Of a DNA stretch of 64,000 nt, positions 11,093-23,060 are shown in pieces (the stretch's first letter is position 1; the number at the start of each line of letters is the position of its first letter). Both the position numbers and the translations under genes were made by a program. Location of the stretch: the NCBI GenBank assembly GCA_029204225.1, contig CM055104.1:39362527-39426526 (forward strand), given 5' to 3'. This DNA comes from Diphasiastrum complanatum. Taxonomy: Eukaryota; Streptophyta; Lycopodiopsida; Lycopodiales; Lycopodiaceae. A model generated the notes under the pieces. That model was not told where the DNA came from. It ran no database searches and saw only the letters and a program-made list of their open reading frames with translations.

Positions 11093-11485
11093 AGTTAACA
11101 TTCTATGTGAAAATTCTCATCTAGTGGAGAGTGCAAATTAAAGATGCAATCACTGACTGATTTCTAACCATCAAAACCATAAACAACATCCACAAGTAAC
11201 AAAGTGATGGAAGAGCTCACATTGTGATGGAGCAACCATCTAGTGCAGTTGGGAGATTCCACCATCATCTTTCCAAAATGGTGTTAGCCCTTAGATCTGT
11301 GGATCACCACCATGCTGTGGGAGATTGTACAGGTGGTGCTTAAATACGCTCATCCCATTTAGCTCAACGTGAACTAGGAGTGTAGTAACTTCTATCTACC
11401 CTACCACTGACCAGCAAGGCCAAAAAGAAAAAGAATTCCCGCCCATAAAAGTACAAGAGTTCATACTTCCCCTGCCCTGACCGTT

Positions 11486-11486
<1 letters not shown>
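11093..11486. other. Possible LTR remnant upstream of the IST1-like gene
   Basis: The sequence to the right of a minus-strand PBS should be that element's 5' LTR, but no TG/CA ends or repeat copy could be fixed. No gene seen. Confidence 0.3.

Positions 11487-11525
<39 letters not shown>
11487..11525. repeat. (CT)n microsatellite, 39 bp
   Basis: Uninterrupted CT dinucleotide run, about 310 bp before the IST1-like start codon. CT runs are common in plant 5' UTRs, so this may be transcribed. Confidence 0.95.
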
Positions 11526-11528
<3 letters not shown>

Positions 11529-11625
11529 ATTTATCAAAACGCATTCAAATTACTCGACAAAAGCATTGATCTATGCATCAGCTAAAAACATCGAGAAACA
11601 TTCACCAGTCGATGCTCGGAAGAAA

Positions 11626-11649
11626 CCATCCATCCATCCATCCATCCAT
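11626..11649. repeat. (CCAT)6 microsatellite
   Basis: Six perfect CCAT units, 184 bp before the start codon of the IST1-like gene. Confidence 0.95.
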
Positions 11650-11832
11650 GCTTCCTGCAATGGCCGATTTACTTCAAATCTTAGCTGCTGCTTGTTTTCT
11701 AACTATAATAAACCATGGCATTTTGCAAGACGTGAGATATAGCTACTAAAACTTTGAAGCTAGCTGGCTAGCTGCAGATCTCTGAATTTGGAGGTAGAGC
11801 TCTGTGTAACAGGGACCGAGGAATTAGGCGTC

Positions 11833-11864
11833 ATGTTTGGAACAGGGTTCAAAGCAGCAAAATG
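11833..11864 (+). CDS. IST1-like gene, exon 1
   Basis: Codes MFGTGFKAAK plus two bases of a Cys codon, then the consensus donor GTAAGT at 11865. The short first exon ending in FKxxK(C) is typical of plant IST1-like genes. Confidence 0.88.
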
Positions 11865-14800
11865 GTAAGTATATATGGAAAGATTTCTAATATTGCTGCT
11901 GTTTGCGTGTTCTTCAGCAAATCTATACTGAAAGTCGACATTAGATGTGTGAGGTTGTGCAGCTATAGATGTTTCTTTAAGCAAATCGGATGCTGGATGT
12001 TGCAGTTTATGTAGCAACCATCGCTTCCCCCGTATATTGCCTGTTCAGATTTAATTTTCACTTCAAATTTGATGGCTGACATTTGAGCATGACATTTTAG
12101 CAAGACAGTGCTGAGGCTGGCCATAGCTCGTATTAAGCTACTTAGAAACAAACGAGATATCCAGTTGAAGCAAATGCGTCGTGATATTGCACAGCTTCTT
12201 CAGACAGGGCAGGAACCGAGTGCTCGTATTCGAGTAAGGCTGCCAGCGTTGCCTTATTTATTACTCATGCTCATCTTTCTACTTGATGAATAACTTAATA
12301 GAGAAAATGGAAATTTTTTGTGTTCGTCTTGCTGATGCTAATCTTGATCATAAACAAATCAATAATGAAAATGAAAGAATCGCCTTGGACTTCGATGTTG
12401 CAGATCTATCATTTTATCTCAAAAGAGGCTTGTATATAACGTGTGACAGGCCGAACATGTGATAAGGGAGCAAAACATCGGAGATGCTTATGACATAATC
12501 GAGCTATTCTGCGAAGTCGTGGTTGTACGTTTGCCAATTCTGGAAGCACAGAAGTGAGCATTTTAACTGCAAAAGGTTAACAAGTAGTGAAAGCTTTACG
12601 CTACTTATTTTATGCTATTGTAATTGTATCTATTGTATTTTTAGCTTTGCCATGATAGGATGGGTGTTTTAGCTACAAAGTCATAGCATAAAAGTTGAGG
12701 TATAATGCAATCTTTCCTTTTTATTTTCATTCTTTTAGCAGCACGTTAAAGCTTCTCATGATATATAGATCACCTTGTTTAAATTTTGAAATCCTTTTAA
12801 ATTGAAATTTTTGTTATTTTTATTTTTCAAACAATTTGAATGCTTGTCAAAAATGTAAAAATATGGTAAAGCTTTGTGTACGCATATATCTTTCTCTCCT
12901 GTATATATTATCATTATTTTAACAATGTCAAACTTTATCTATCTAGTTAAGGGCCATAAAAAGCTAGAGGCATGTCAATTTGTCTAGCCCTTTTTGTGTT
13001 ATCTCCCACTTGGGTACCTTGGCCATTGTTGGAGCCATATGCGTATGTCATTGGGATGCACACATTGTTGTGCGCTATCTATACACCAACATATATATGT
13101 GTTCGACATATAACTATACTGTGTACGTTTGAGCGAAAATGCATGTAACTCTACTGTGTATGTTCCAAAAAACAAAATTGAAAAAATATACTTTGATATT
13201 TGAACCTGTAATGTATAGGGATAGCTCATTTAACTATGCCACCCTCGCACGATTTTGTTTATGACAATTAATGTTCATGAGTACTTTCAATTTTTTTTTG
13301 AGAGGGTCACACACTAGTTGCTATATGTTGCATGTTTCTACCATTAACTTGGTCGTGTTGCATGTTATGGATACCATATCTATTTTTGCAAATTGTGTAT
13401 TTTTTGACATAAAAGGATGACAAAATTTGGCATACTTCAAATACTTGTACGGGCGCACGAGAGTATGATGCAACATGGACTCTCGAAACTCAAACATCGT
13501 GTGCATGGAAGAGCCTTTCAATGTGTTGTCCAATGGTTGGATCTCTTTCCCCCCCGTGCTAGGATCTACCTCAAAGGATGGTGCATCAACAATTGATGGT
13601 GATGAGGGATGGGAAGGACATGTGGAAGTAGAAGTTTGAGGGGCTACAGCCACAATGCGGGCATCTCTCCATCTATAGGCACTTTATTAAATGTCCTGCG
13701 AAGGATCTGTATTGTGTGAATGTGTTATTAGAAGTGCGAAAAGAAGCAGCATTATACAACATTGAATTGACAACTGATGTAACCCAACAACAAAGAAGAC
13801 CATAATTTTTTTTGTTTAACAATAGGTTGTTCAAATTAAGGCCCTAAACCCTAAACTCATTGGAATAGACTTACTAGACATTCATGTAGGCATGAATTGG
13901 ACATCAATCGAATGATTATAGGTTAGTTAAAAGGACCAAAAAACACATGGGATTAGGGCAAGTCATTGTAAACTTTTGCTACAAGCAATAACGGCCAAAA
14001 CTCATAGTGAAGTCTTTGTAGGCATTAAGATACACAATGTAGCTTCAAACTGCACTTCAATTGGATGCCCATAGGTCATTAGTTCACAAATAGGGCCAGA
14101 AAACACATGGGATTAGGGCGAGGCATTCAAAACTTTTGTTACATGTTGTAATGGTTGAAACTAAGGATGCAGGGATGTCTACGGGCATGAGAACCAGAAA
14201 AGTCTTGAATACAAATAGGGCCAAAAAACACATGGGATTAGGGCAAGGCATTCAAAACTTTTGTTACATGTTGTAATGGTTGAAACTAAGGATGCAGGGA
14301 TGTCTACGGGCATGAGAACCAAAAAAGTCTTGAATTCGTTGCATGTACTCTATTCCATTACCTTCCAAGGAATGATACCAAAACTTACACAAAAATAATC
14401 TACACAACTCCCTTGATGTTGTCACCGTGCACACCATGCGAAATAGAATGCTTGCGAATGCTCCTATTTTGCTATCATTGCCTTCACCTCTCTCAAAAAA
14501 ATTTGCAAATCTGTTTTGAGTTTTGAAATGCACATTCTGGTACATGGTCACAACAAAACTCAATCTGCCACAACCATGCTTCGAGTAAAAGTTCAATTGA
14601 GTAGCCTTTATGTCATTGGGAATAATGGAGCGGATTCCAAGGTTGATGATTCATTGTCAACATATAACATGTCTTAACTATTCTAGAGTGTAAGTGCATC
14701 TAGTTTAGTGTGTAGTTGGCCAACCTTTGCTTGCATTTGCTTCACGTACATAATTGATAGTTCACTCGATGATGTACTAGCCGCTGTTGTAGGCTCATCC

Positions 14801-17800
14801 TTGGATGGTGCTCATCATCTTTTCTTCCATGAGCAAGTAGGAAATTTGTTCAATTGGCTTTGCTCTTTAGTGCCATCCTTCATCATAATTGACTAAGCTT
14901 GCTCTTCACTTCCAAGGAAGTGACAGAAACTTAGTATGCTGATCTTTTTACAAATGTACGAATGCTATCGCGTTTTTTTATTGTTTTTGTGTACTGTGAT
15001 TCTCTCCCACTATTGGTCATTGATGAAGTGACTAGGGATGTTATAGTAGCGTTTTCTCTGCACTCTAGTCGATTGAGCTTATGGTTACAGACTTTGTGGG
15101 TGGACTCCATAAACTTGAATATGGCACATATTCATTGTAGGGTACTATCCTAGACATAACATTAGTATAGTTCTTTGTTGTATTAGTGAACACACAATAA
15201 TCTCATTTGCAAGCTTTGTCTAAGCTGCCGCCAGCTAATTTGTGGCTATTTTTTTTAATCTTTAGTGGAGCATTATGCCCACCAACTATGCTGCTTTAGT
15301 TCGGATTTGGGCAAGCTGAAGTGGTGAAATGTAAATTATCCTTATTCTTCTGAGGAAGTGGGGACTTCATTTAATTGACTTTGCTCTTTAGTGCTAGACT
15401 TCATCATGATTGAGTCCACAATTCACCTTTGAGAAGTGATAGAAACTCAATACATTATCTTTGTGGCAAATATTATGGATGCTAATGTGTGCAAGTTATA
15501 TACTCAAAATAGCCCTGAACTAGTATACTTTTTACCCAGGTTTGCTAAGTTGCCATAATCTTTAGAAGGTTCCACTAAGGGTCTTTGGATAGTATGTATA
15601 GAGCTATCATTTACACAGCAGGTATTCATTGATTGTTAAGCTTATGATTTGGTATTGCTTGGGCTCTTCATGGGAGCCCCTTTCTATTACTTGTAGGGCT
15701 TCAGCCGTTGATCATATCAAATGCTCTTGGTCATTTTGCATGGGAGATTGCTTGATTGTGTTTATTATAGTCATTCATGCTTCATCGATACGATATCCAT
15801 AGATTGAGTTATAACTTGGTATCATAGCACTTTCCCCTTGCCTTGGTGGGTGTGCTACTTTTCTAATCTGATTTTCTCCCCAGGAGACCGTATTTCTGGC
15901 AAATTCTTAGTAGTCTATTACTCTTCACACTTGGCAAATCTTCTCGACATATTTTGGATGGCTGTTTCTGCAGGTTTTTAGTTTATGGCAGTATTTCCAT
16001 TACAATTGGCAGCTGACTTAGCAAAATTGTTTTTTTCCATCCTCACTTTTTGGTGGCTGTTCTTCTGCTCCTGTTTCGGGGCCATTCTGTCCTATCTTTT
16101 GCAGATTTTCCAGCTCACTTCACAACTATCTTTGTGTGGCCCCTTCCAGCACCTTTATTTCAGCAAATCTTCCTATTCAGCATGCTGGTTATTTTAGTTT
16201 TTTTAAAAATATACTAAAACTTTATGATTATTTGGAGGCTCTATTGCCTTCTTTGTGGTCGTTTCTTCCCCACTCAACTTGCTGGTTTTTGATGAACCTT
16301 TGGAGCCTCCATTGCCCTATTTTGGGGACCCTTTTTCACCTCCATTTGGTGATTTTTTCTTTTGGTCCTTTGGGCTGCTGAATCGGCCTCTCTGCTACCA
16401 ATTTTGCAGCCTATCTTCATTAGCTGCTCTAGTTATGTATTCTGATTTTCAGGTTCATTTCTGTCTTTGCTTAATTTTTATTGTGCTTCTATTTTGATTC
16501 ATTTTGGTCAAATCCGTTTGTTGTGTTTTTAAATTTTTTGTTGTTTGTTTTATTATTATGATTCTTTTGTTATTAAGGTTCTTCCAAGTTGGCTTACTTG
16601 ATTCTCATTTATATTTAAAAAATTCGTCTCCCTTGTGATCCCGCCTCTTTGTCGCCTTTCTCTTTCCTCTATGCATTGTGGTGATATGACTTTTGAGTGT
16701 GTATTCGAGACATGATTGACACGTCTTTAGTATTACTTTCACACTTCTCACCCTGATTGTATTGAATTCCAAAAGATTGCTAGCGCAGTTTTCCTTTCAG
16801 GTGGTCTTGCTTATTCTAAGTGGCATACATCCAATTCGGAGTCTGCTGTTGAGAGTCCTTTTGTACATGAGAGTATTGTCATGGATATTTTTAAGCATTG
16901 ATGAAGTTCCCTGCTCCCACTCTTGGGCATTGGCAATATGAGTAAGGATGTTGTTGTATTTGGGCAGTTTTCCTTTTAGGTGGTCTTGCTTATTCTAAGG
17001 GCATACATCCAATTTGGAGTCTGCTGTTGAGAGTCCTTTTGTACATGAGAGTATTGTCATGGATATTTTTAAGCATTGATGAAGTGACCTGCTCCCACTC
17101 TTGGGCATTGGCAATATGAGTAAGGATGTTGTTGTATTTGGTCAGTTCAATACATAATGAGATTGATGATTGAACTCATTGAAGACTTTTTGGTTGTGAG
17201 TCTTGGACTCCATGATGTTGAAGATCGCACATCTCCTTTGTTATGTTGGGCACTATCCTAGACATAGTATCAATATACGATGTTAAGTCTCTTACTTTCT
17301 TCCTACAAAATTTTCCCGTATGACTATCCTTCCTTTCCTTTTTTTTAGTTGTTTGGTTTTTTGAAGAATTGTATTTTGCACACTAATTTTTGGAATTTGT
17401 GGCTAATTCTTGTAAATGTTATTTTGAAAGGAGTTTAACTTTCATGACAGCACAAATTCTTTCAATGATGTTACATCTGAACTCTTCATCCAAAGTGTTA
17501 TATAAGCTTGGCTTTACTTAGTTATGATGTACTACTGTAATGCCTTTTGCTTGCAGAACTGTGAAAGCTGGTTGCTCTCATTAAATGCCTACCTTGATTT
17601 CTGTTAGCTGTGTCATATTGAGCTGGGAAACCCAACCATTTTCCTACTGTACAGTTTTGTGCATACTTTGTTGATCAATGATTTCTTTTCATAGAAGAGA
17701 GTTCAAGAAGCAAATTTTCAACACCTCAACTCTCTTCTTTTGCCCTTCTCATTTGTTCTGGCCCTTCAATGCCCTTGAGAACTGAGATCCCTTCTAAATA

Positions 17801-20701
17801 TACTGAAAACTAGTGTCTTGGGGAGTGAATTTCCAGTACCTTTCCCGAAGGTAAAGCGGGAGCTTTATATCTGCTTCTAAGGTTCTTTATGGACTTCAGT
17901 TCATGATATGTTGCCAGCCATCAAATGAGGGCATTTCACTTTTACGCCTTGTGACCATGTGGAATGGGGCTTCCTGACAGCACTGGACAGGGATAACTTT
18001 ATTTTTTTGGAGGAAAGTCCTTATTGCAGAGTTTAATTCTCTGTACGACTACACAGTTAAAGACTGAGTGGAATCCTTTACATGCATAAAAGAGAAGGAA
18101 AATGTCCAATTAAATCGTGTGCCACAGATCTACAATTCTAAATCTGTTTGATTAGTTTGAAAAGCTAAATGAGATTAAAGTGGTTTTGCATTCAGCTTTT
18201 TGATTCCAACTTACCTGACAATCTGGTAAAAAGTCTACTATTGCTACCATTAGATACAGAAACTTTGGAACTGAAGCTTTGAGGATTCAGATCCCTGCCT
18301 GTTTAAGGTCAACCTAGGTGAGGATAGATGAAAATGTCAATAAAAATAGTGGGTTCTACTATTTGCTTTGTCAAAGAACTGGAAAATTTTAGAATCCACT
18401 TCCTATCGTTAAGGTTGTGTAATGGGTGGTGGCTGATCTTTAATCCAACTGCCGTGAATGCTGCTTGTTGGTTGCGACTTTCAAGAATGGATAAGCTGTT
18501 CCAATGCACTTGGAAGTAGCTGAGAGAACTTTCTCATCTTGCAAGGCTGAGAGCATCAAACATGGTCAGCATAGCTTCGGTCTTAGGCATCAGGTCATAC
18601 TTTAGAAAAGATCCATGACATAATGAGCACAGAAAATTTTACATTACGAGTTCAGTAGTAGGTCTGAGTAGTGTTATTCTAAAAAGCTTCTTTCATGTGA
18701 AGTGGAGCTTTAAAAGGGGTAAGTTGCTGATAACAAGGCCATAATTGACAAGCATAGCATCCAACTTCTTTGGAGATGCATAAGTAAACACTTCAAGGAG
18801 ATAGGGATATAAAACCTCTAGTGCAGCCTTGGCTGCTTGAGAAAGGTTTTTGAAGCACTAAGTAACAAGAGGTGGAAATTGAGTAGAAACATGCAAGAGA
18901 AAGCTGTAGATAGTATGCTGGAATTTAGATTTTGGCTGCATCTGGTTTATAGGAGAAATTACTGGCCTGAGGTGAAATCTTAACCAGATGGAACAATTGA
19001 AAGTTTTCTCCATTAAACAATTGCCAATTGTCATATCAAACAGAAATCCAAAAATCAGTACCATTTGAATAGCTATAATGTGATGATTGCTGCTAGAAAT
19101 AAGTACCTAATATAATAGACTGAGTATAAACCTAAGAACTTTATGCTACTTTCCGAATTTTTTGAACTCGCTTGCTCGAATTATTCTTTATTAATTAGAA
19201 TTATCCGTTAGCCAGGAATTAACAAATCGAACAATGAAGTTTGTGGAACTGTTGAGTACACATCGAAGAAAATTTTGTAGATCAGCTGATGTACGACAAG
19301 TTCATAAATTGGTCAACAGGTATGCCACATGCTCACAATTGCAGGACCGTCCTAGTTTCAGTGTATGTTCTACTTTCCACGTTTTAGCTAGCAGTGGCTT
19401 AACACCAATGCAAGGTAATGGGGAAAGAATCCCTTCATTTCAGAGCTCAAGCTTGTGCTGTGGTGCTTATATTACACGTTCCAATCTGCAGAGTTTGCCC
19501 ATTGGACCTCAAAGAAGCGGTGTCAAGTTTAATATATGTTGCACCGAGAGCTGCTGACTTGCCAGAGTTACTGCAATTGCGTTCTCTTTTTGCCTCTAAA
19601 TATGGGAAGGAGTACATAGCAGCTGCGTCAGAATTGCGTCCTGAGTGTGGGGTCAACCGACTGGTAATTATTCTAAGTTCGCTGTTTGTCATCTTCTTCG
19701 CTGACTAATTTTGAATGCTTGATGAGTAGTTAAAAATCTTGAATTTTCAGATCTGAAATTCAGGTTTGCGTTGCTTTTTCGAACTTATTGAATGTTTCAA
19801 AAGCATCTCTAGCTTCAAAATAGTTAAATTTCCTGGAGCATCACAGAAACATGTTTCAGCAAGTCGGTCTCTGTGCAATGCAGATCATTTCAAAGCTGTC
19901 ATTGATGACACCATCTGGAGAGAGCAAATTGAATCTACTCAAAGAGATAGCTGCGGACCATAAATTAGAGTGGGACCCTGTCGACACCTTAGCTGAACTT
20001 CTCAAAAAACCTGAAGACTTGCTTGTGAGTTGCTTTCACTATAACTAACACTCATAATCTGTCTTTTATTCACATCTTTGAGACAAATGATTGATCAATC
20101 ATGCAAATATGATCAATTAGTTAATGGGAATTTAGTGTGCACAGTGATCTGAATGAAAGTTAATTGTAACACCATTCATTCTTGGGCCTGAGAATCTACG
20201 ATAACCTTTAGGTGCTGTGCTTTTCAGGATGGACCTAAGTGTTTCACTGGAGCAACTAATATGCCATCCTATGCTGAGGATGTTGAAGATGATAATAAGA
20301 TTTTCCTTCCCAAAACTAGTTCCACCCATTCCGTTCTACAAGGAAAACAGCAGCAAATGAGGTCAAGGTCAGTCTTGGGTGCTACAACTTCAGTTGAAAA
20401 TGAATCCGATAGAGTGAAACAGTTCGTTCCTTCAGTATTACATAAGCATGAGAAGTTTAGCACCACCTCATATTCATCGACCCCCATGTCTCAACAAATT
20501 TCTTCTCCTTCAAAAAGTATATGTATTAGCCAAAGGCAGCCTGGTTCGGAAGATCTGGTAGAAATGACCTGTTCTTCCTTCGCTGGGGTAAGCAGCAGGG
20601 AAGCTGCTACCTACAGGGATTTTGCATCTGCTGTCCATGCAGCTGCAGAGTCTGCTGAGCATGCAGCTGCTGCAGCAAGAACTGCTGCTAGCCTTGCACA
20701 T
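11833..20701 (+). CDS. IST1-like protein (ESCRT-III-associated, Vps4 regulator family), split gene
   Basis: Six exons join in frame with GT-AG introns: 11833-11864, 12101-12233, 12450-12553, 19492-19663, 19884-20024 and 20228-20701. Together they give 1056 bp, 352 codons. The N-terminal IST1 (DUF292) helical domain covers roughly residues 8-190, with landmarks MFGTGFKAAK, IARIKLLRNKR, AEHVIREQNIGDAYDIIELF, CPLDLKEAV, YGKEYIAAASELRP and EIAADHKLEWDP. A low-complexity Ser/Gln-rich tail follows, ending in an Ala-rich helix (residues 318-352) seen in many plant IST1-like proteins. Known family role: binds ESCRT-III/CHMP1 and LIP5-Vps4 to regulate multivesicular-body sorting on endosomes. The ATG is chosen because it gives the conserved short exon 1 ending in a split Cys codon before GTAAGT. 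Later exons are not identified. If the donor at 20702 is not used, translation ends at 20728 with eight extra codons. Confidence 0.9.
12101..12233 (+). CDS. IST1-like gene, exon 2
   Basis: Acceptor AG at 12099-12100 and donor GTAAGG at 12234. It codes the first helix, from KTVLRLAIARIK to EPSARIR, rich in Lys and Arg as expected for the membrane- and ESCRT-facing surface. Confidence 0.9.
12450..12553 (+). CDS. IST1-like gene, exon 3
   Basis: Acceptor ...GTGACAG and donor GTGAGC at 12554. It codes AEHVIREQN through LPILEAQ and two bases of a Lys codon, completed 6.9 kb away in exon 4. Confidence 0.9.
14086..14335. repeat. Tandem duplication, 2 x 125 bp
   Basis: Units 14086-14210 and 14211-14335 are near identical (ACAAATAGGGCC to GTCTTGAAT), differing at three or four bases. 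A more diverged relative of the same sequence lies near 13935-14000. Confidence 0.92.
15817..15828 (+). promoter_or_regulatory. Possible degenerate copia primer-binding site in intron 3
   Basis: TGGTATCATAGC differs from the tRNA-iMet site TGGTATCAGAGC at one base and is preceded by AACT as at the other copia sites. No LTR pair or coding part was found, so this may be chance. Confidence 0.3.
16785..17141. repeat. Tandem duplication, about 2 x 179 bp
   Basis: Units 16785-16963 and 16964-17141 are almost identical (GCAGTTTTCC to GTTGTATTTGG). They differ by one deleted base in the second unit and a few substitutions. Confidence 0.92.
19492..19663 (+). CDS. IST1-like gene, exon 4
   Basis: Acceptor ...CAATCTGCAG and donor GTAATT at 19664. 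It codes the conserved core from VCPLDLKEAVSSLIYVAPRA through YGKEYIAAASELRPECGVN to RL. Confidence 0.92.
19884..20024 (+). CDS. IST1-like gene, exon 5
   Basis: Acceptor ...GCAATGCAG and donor GTGAGT at 20025. It codes KLSLMTPSGESKLNLLKEIA and the segment to KKPEDLL, closing the IST1 domain. Confidence 0.9.
20228..20701 (+). CDS. IST1-like gene, exon 6 (last exon recognised)
   Basis: Acceptor ...GCTTTTCAG and donor GTGAGT at 20702. It codes a Ser-rich variable tail (PSYAEDVEDD, QGKQQQMRSRS) and the Ala-rich segment YRDFASAVHAAAESAEHAA. Reading through the donor adds VSLRRNLQ and a stop. Confidence 0.82.
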
Positions 20702-22085
20702 GTGAGTTTGAGAAGGAACTTGCAATGATTTAGTTGGAGAAAAAATTGGCCTAAAGACGACAATGCACATGTTTAAAGCTTTATGGAAGTCAAAAGAGAG
20801 GTTAAAATCAATATGTAACATTGTCACTATCTTAAACTGGCCTTTGTTAGAGGTATCCGCCCATGTGTGGACAGGGAATCGGACCATGGTGACAAGCACC
20901 CAACCATGGCACAGGTGGGCCAACACCATTGTCAATGTTGAGTTTGTGGACTAACATCAAAAGCATTAAGCATTTTGTTAGAAGGAAGTTTTTGATGCTG
21001 GGTGTGATTATCTAAGAGTCCAATTGGAATATCTGTTTGCATTAGGACTTCGCTAAAGAATAGGCATTGGGCATTTTTGTGAGCTCAGTGTTTCTAAATC
21101 TAAAGTTAAAATTAACTTGCAACTATAAACAAAATGCATATTGAAGACATATAAGCTTAAAAAGGAATGTAGAACAATAGAAGAAGGTAGAACAATGAGA
21201 TTTTAAAAAAAATTCGTGTATCAACTCATAAGGAACAGACTTTGATCAACTCACCCATTGTTGGCCAGAATAATGTGATAAAAATCTATGAGCTTTGGAT
21301 CCTCCAATGCTCGGCTTGCATGGAATATTGCTTGTTTTACTTGATAGCTTGTCGTCTTTTTTTATTTTAGCGTGGCCTTTATGTAAGCCTGCTTTAGATA
21401 ACACATTCTCTAATTTGAAAATAGCTTCCTTCGCAGATGCCTCTGGCTCGGAATTTTTAAATCCGTGCCCTATGTAAATGTCACTAATAAATGTCACTAG
21501 CAAGTGAAAAGCTCAAAATATTTAGCAATTGAAAAGCTCAAAATATTCAAAACTTAATAATGATAGCTCAAATTGTAGGTTCGTGGAATGTACTACCAAA
21601 GGTGGAACTCAAGACAAAGTTTTCATGAATAATGATAACTTTACGATGATTAAAGTTGGACTTTAGCTTGGTAACCATCGGTGGATGGTCATATATGAGC
21701 ATCTTAACTAGGAGTCAACTACATTAATTTCTAGTGGTAGGTATCCAATATCGCATTATTTGTGCCATTATTGGTTGGATCATAAAGCATGTGTGGAACC
21801 AAAATGGGCTATGGGGATATACAATGCCATGTCTATTACACTAGTTTAAGTTGTAATGGATATTCAAGAGGAGTATTTAGATGCACCTCAAGAGATTATC
21901 AATCTTTTCAGATTTGAGGTACACATGGAAAAGGTTTGTGCTTAAAAAACCCTCGAAACATTACCAATGCATGGACATTCCTTGTAGGTGGTATGGTATT
22001 TTTTACCTCATACCAACAAGAACTCAAATGGAACTATCGATTTTGGTCTAATAAGACTAAAGTCTAGCCATGAGATCTTTTCTCT
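20702..22085. other. DNA between the last IST1-like exon and copia F
   Basis: No further IST1-like exon could be recognised on the plus strand. A minus-strand frame at 21246-21503 has no known motif. The right part (from about 21560) is probably old copia leader. If the gene continues, its next exon lies here unrecognised or beyond the retroelements. Confidence 0.4.
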
Positions 22086-23060
22086 TGGAGCAAAGTGAGA
22101 GATTGACTACCTCCAAGTGAGGATGGAGTCAATTTTGATATTCCAAGATGTGATGGATATTGTCTTTGGAGTTGAAGAGGAGCCTCAATTGCTTCAAGAA
22201 GTCCAAAGGTACAAGAAAAGGGCAAGAATGGCTCTTCACTATATCAAGATGAATGTATCCAATGAAGTGTTGAGAGAAATAGGTTTTTGCACCTCGGCCA
22301 AGGAGGCTTGGGACACTCTCAAAGACATTTATGAGGCCAAGAATACCTCTAGATTACTCACTCTTAGAAATCAAATCTTCCAAAGGTACCAAAAGAGTGA
22401 TGAAAGACAAAGCTAAATATGGAGAGGAGGACAATTCCTCTCAAGCTCCAACATCCAATTGGAAGAAGAAGAAGATCAAGTGCTTCTTTTGTGGCAAGAA
22501 AGGCTACTAAGCCAGAAATTGTTTCAAGAAAAGGAACCAATCCAAGCAAGCTAACTTTACTAATGAGAAAGAGAGTGATTCTAATGAGAGTGATAGGGAC
22601 AATTCAGTTATGATATCTAGTTTTTCTTCCTCTTCCTTCAAGAGTGATGAATTGTGGTGGATTGATAGTGGGGCTAGTTCTCATATGTCTAGTTCCTAAA
22701 AATTCATTTAGTAGTCTCATGCCTTATGAGGGTGTGAAGAAGTCTATCTATACTGCAAATGATGTTGAGTATAAAATTGAAGGAATAGGTAGCATCCCTT
22801 TGAATGTAGCATCGTCAAAAATTTTGTGTCTCAAAGATGTGCTTTATGTGACAAAACTAACAAAGAATATCATTAGTGTTGGCTTGGATGTCACGTTTGA
22901 TGTTGACACATGTGTAATCAAGAGAGAAGATGAGGTGATAGCTAGAGGATTTAGATTTGGTAGATTGTACAAACTAGATTCTAGTGAGAGTGCTAACATT
23001 TGTGATGTTGCCTACAAGACCAAGATCTCTCAAGAAAACTTATGGCAGAAGAGGTTGGGC
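22086..23060 (+). pseudogene. Copia F: gag, protease and pre-integrase remnant
   Basis: Gag starts in a damaged frame (SERLTTSK, compare ESSERLSSSN of copia E). It is then readable at 22117-22416 (VMDIVFGVEEEPQLLQEV, YIKMNVSNEVL). A deletion joins this to the zinc knuckle CFFCGKKGY, which has a stop and a His-to-Tyr change. The protease motif LWWIDSGASSHMSS is followed by a short deletion and stop. A frame open to 23087 carries the protease C-terminal half and ends in NLWQKRLG, the start of the pre-integrase motif. There the sequence switches to LTR at about 23061. The rest of pol is absent. Confidence 0.82.

Larger units (their letters stand above)
12554..19491 (+). other. Large intron 3 of the IST1-like gene (6938 bp)
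   Basis: The flanking exons join without loss of conserved residues (EAQK then VCPLDLKEAV), so no exon is missing. The content is AT-rich with many short open frames on both strands, none recognisable. It holds a 125-bp tandem duplication at 14086, a 179-bp tandem duplication at 16785, further diverged duplicate segments (14860-15180 resembles 15350-15480 and 17190-17270), and a possible copia-type primer site TGGTATCATAGC at 15817. The size and repeats suggest expansion by old insertions and local duplications. Confidence 0.75.

Noticed and set aside
13321..13653. Minus-strand 110-codon frame in intron 3
   Set aside because: No recognisable domain and no supporting splice or regulatory signals. 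Probably a chance frame.
14264..14596. Minus-strand 110-codon frame, possible Myb/SANT-like or transposon-associated protein
   Set aside because: I could not identify a real motif, and part of the frame lies in the 125-bp tandem duplication.
15985..16497. Plus-strand hydrophobic frames in intron 3, suggesting a membrane protein
   Set aside because: They are T-rich sequence giving Phe/Leu codons in several frames at once, with no conserved pattern.
19234..19557. 107-codon frame starting MKFVELL, overlapping IST1-like exon 4
   Set aside because: It runs in a different frame from the conserved exon 4 and its residues match nothing. The splice acceptor at 19490 and the IST1 motif give the better explanation.
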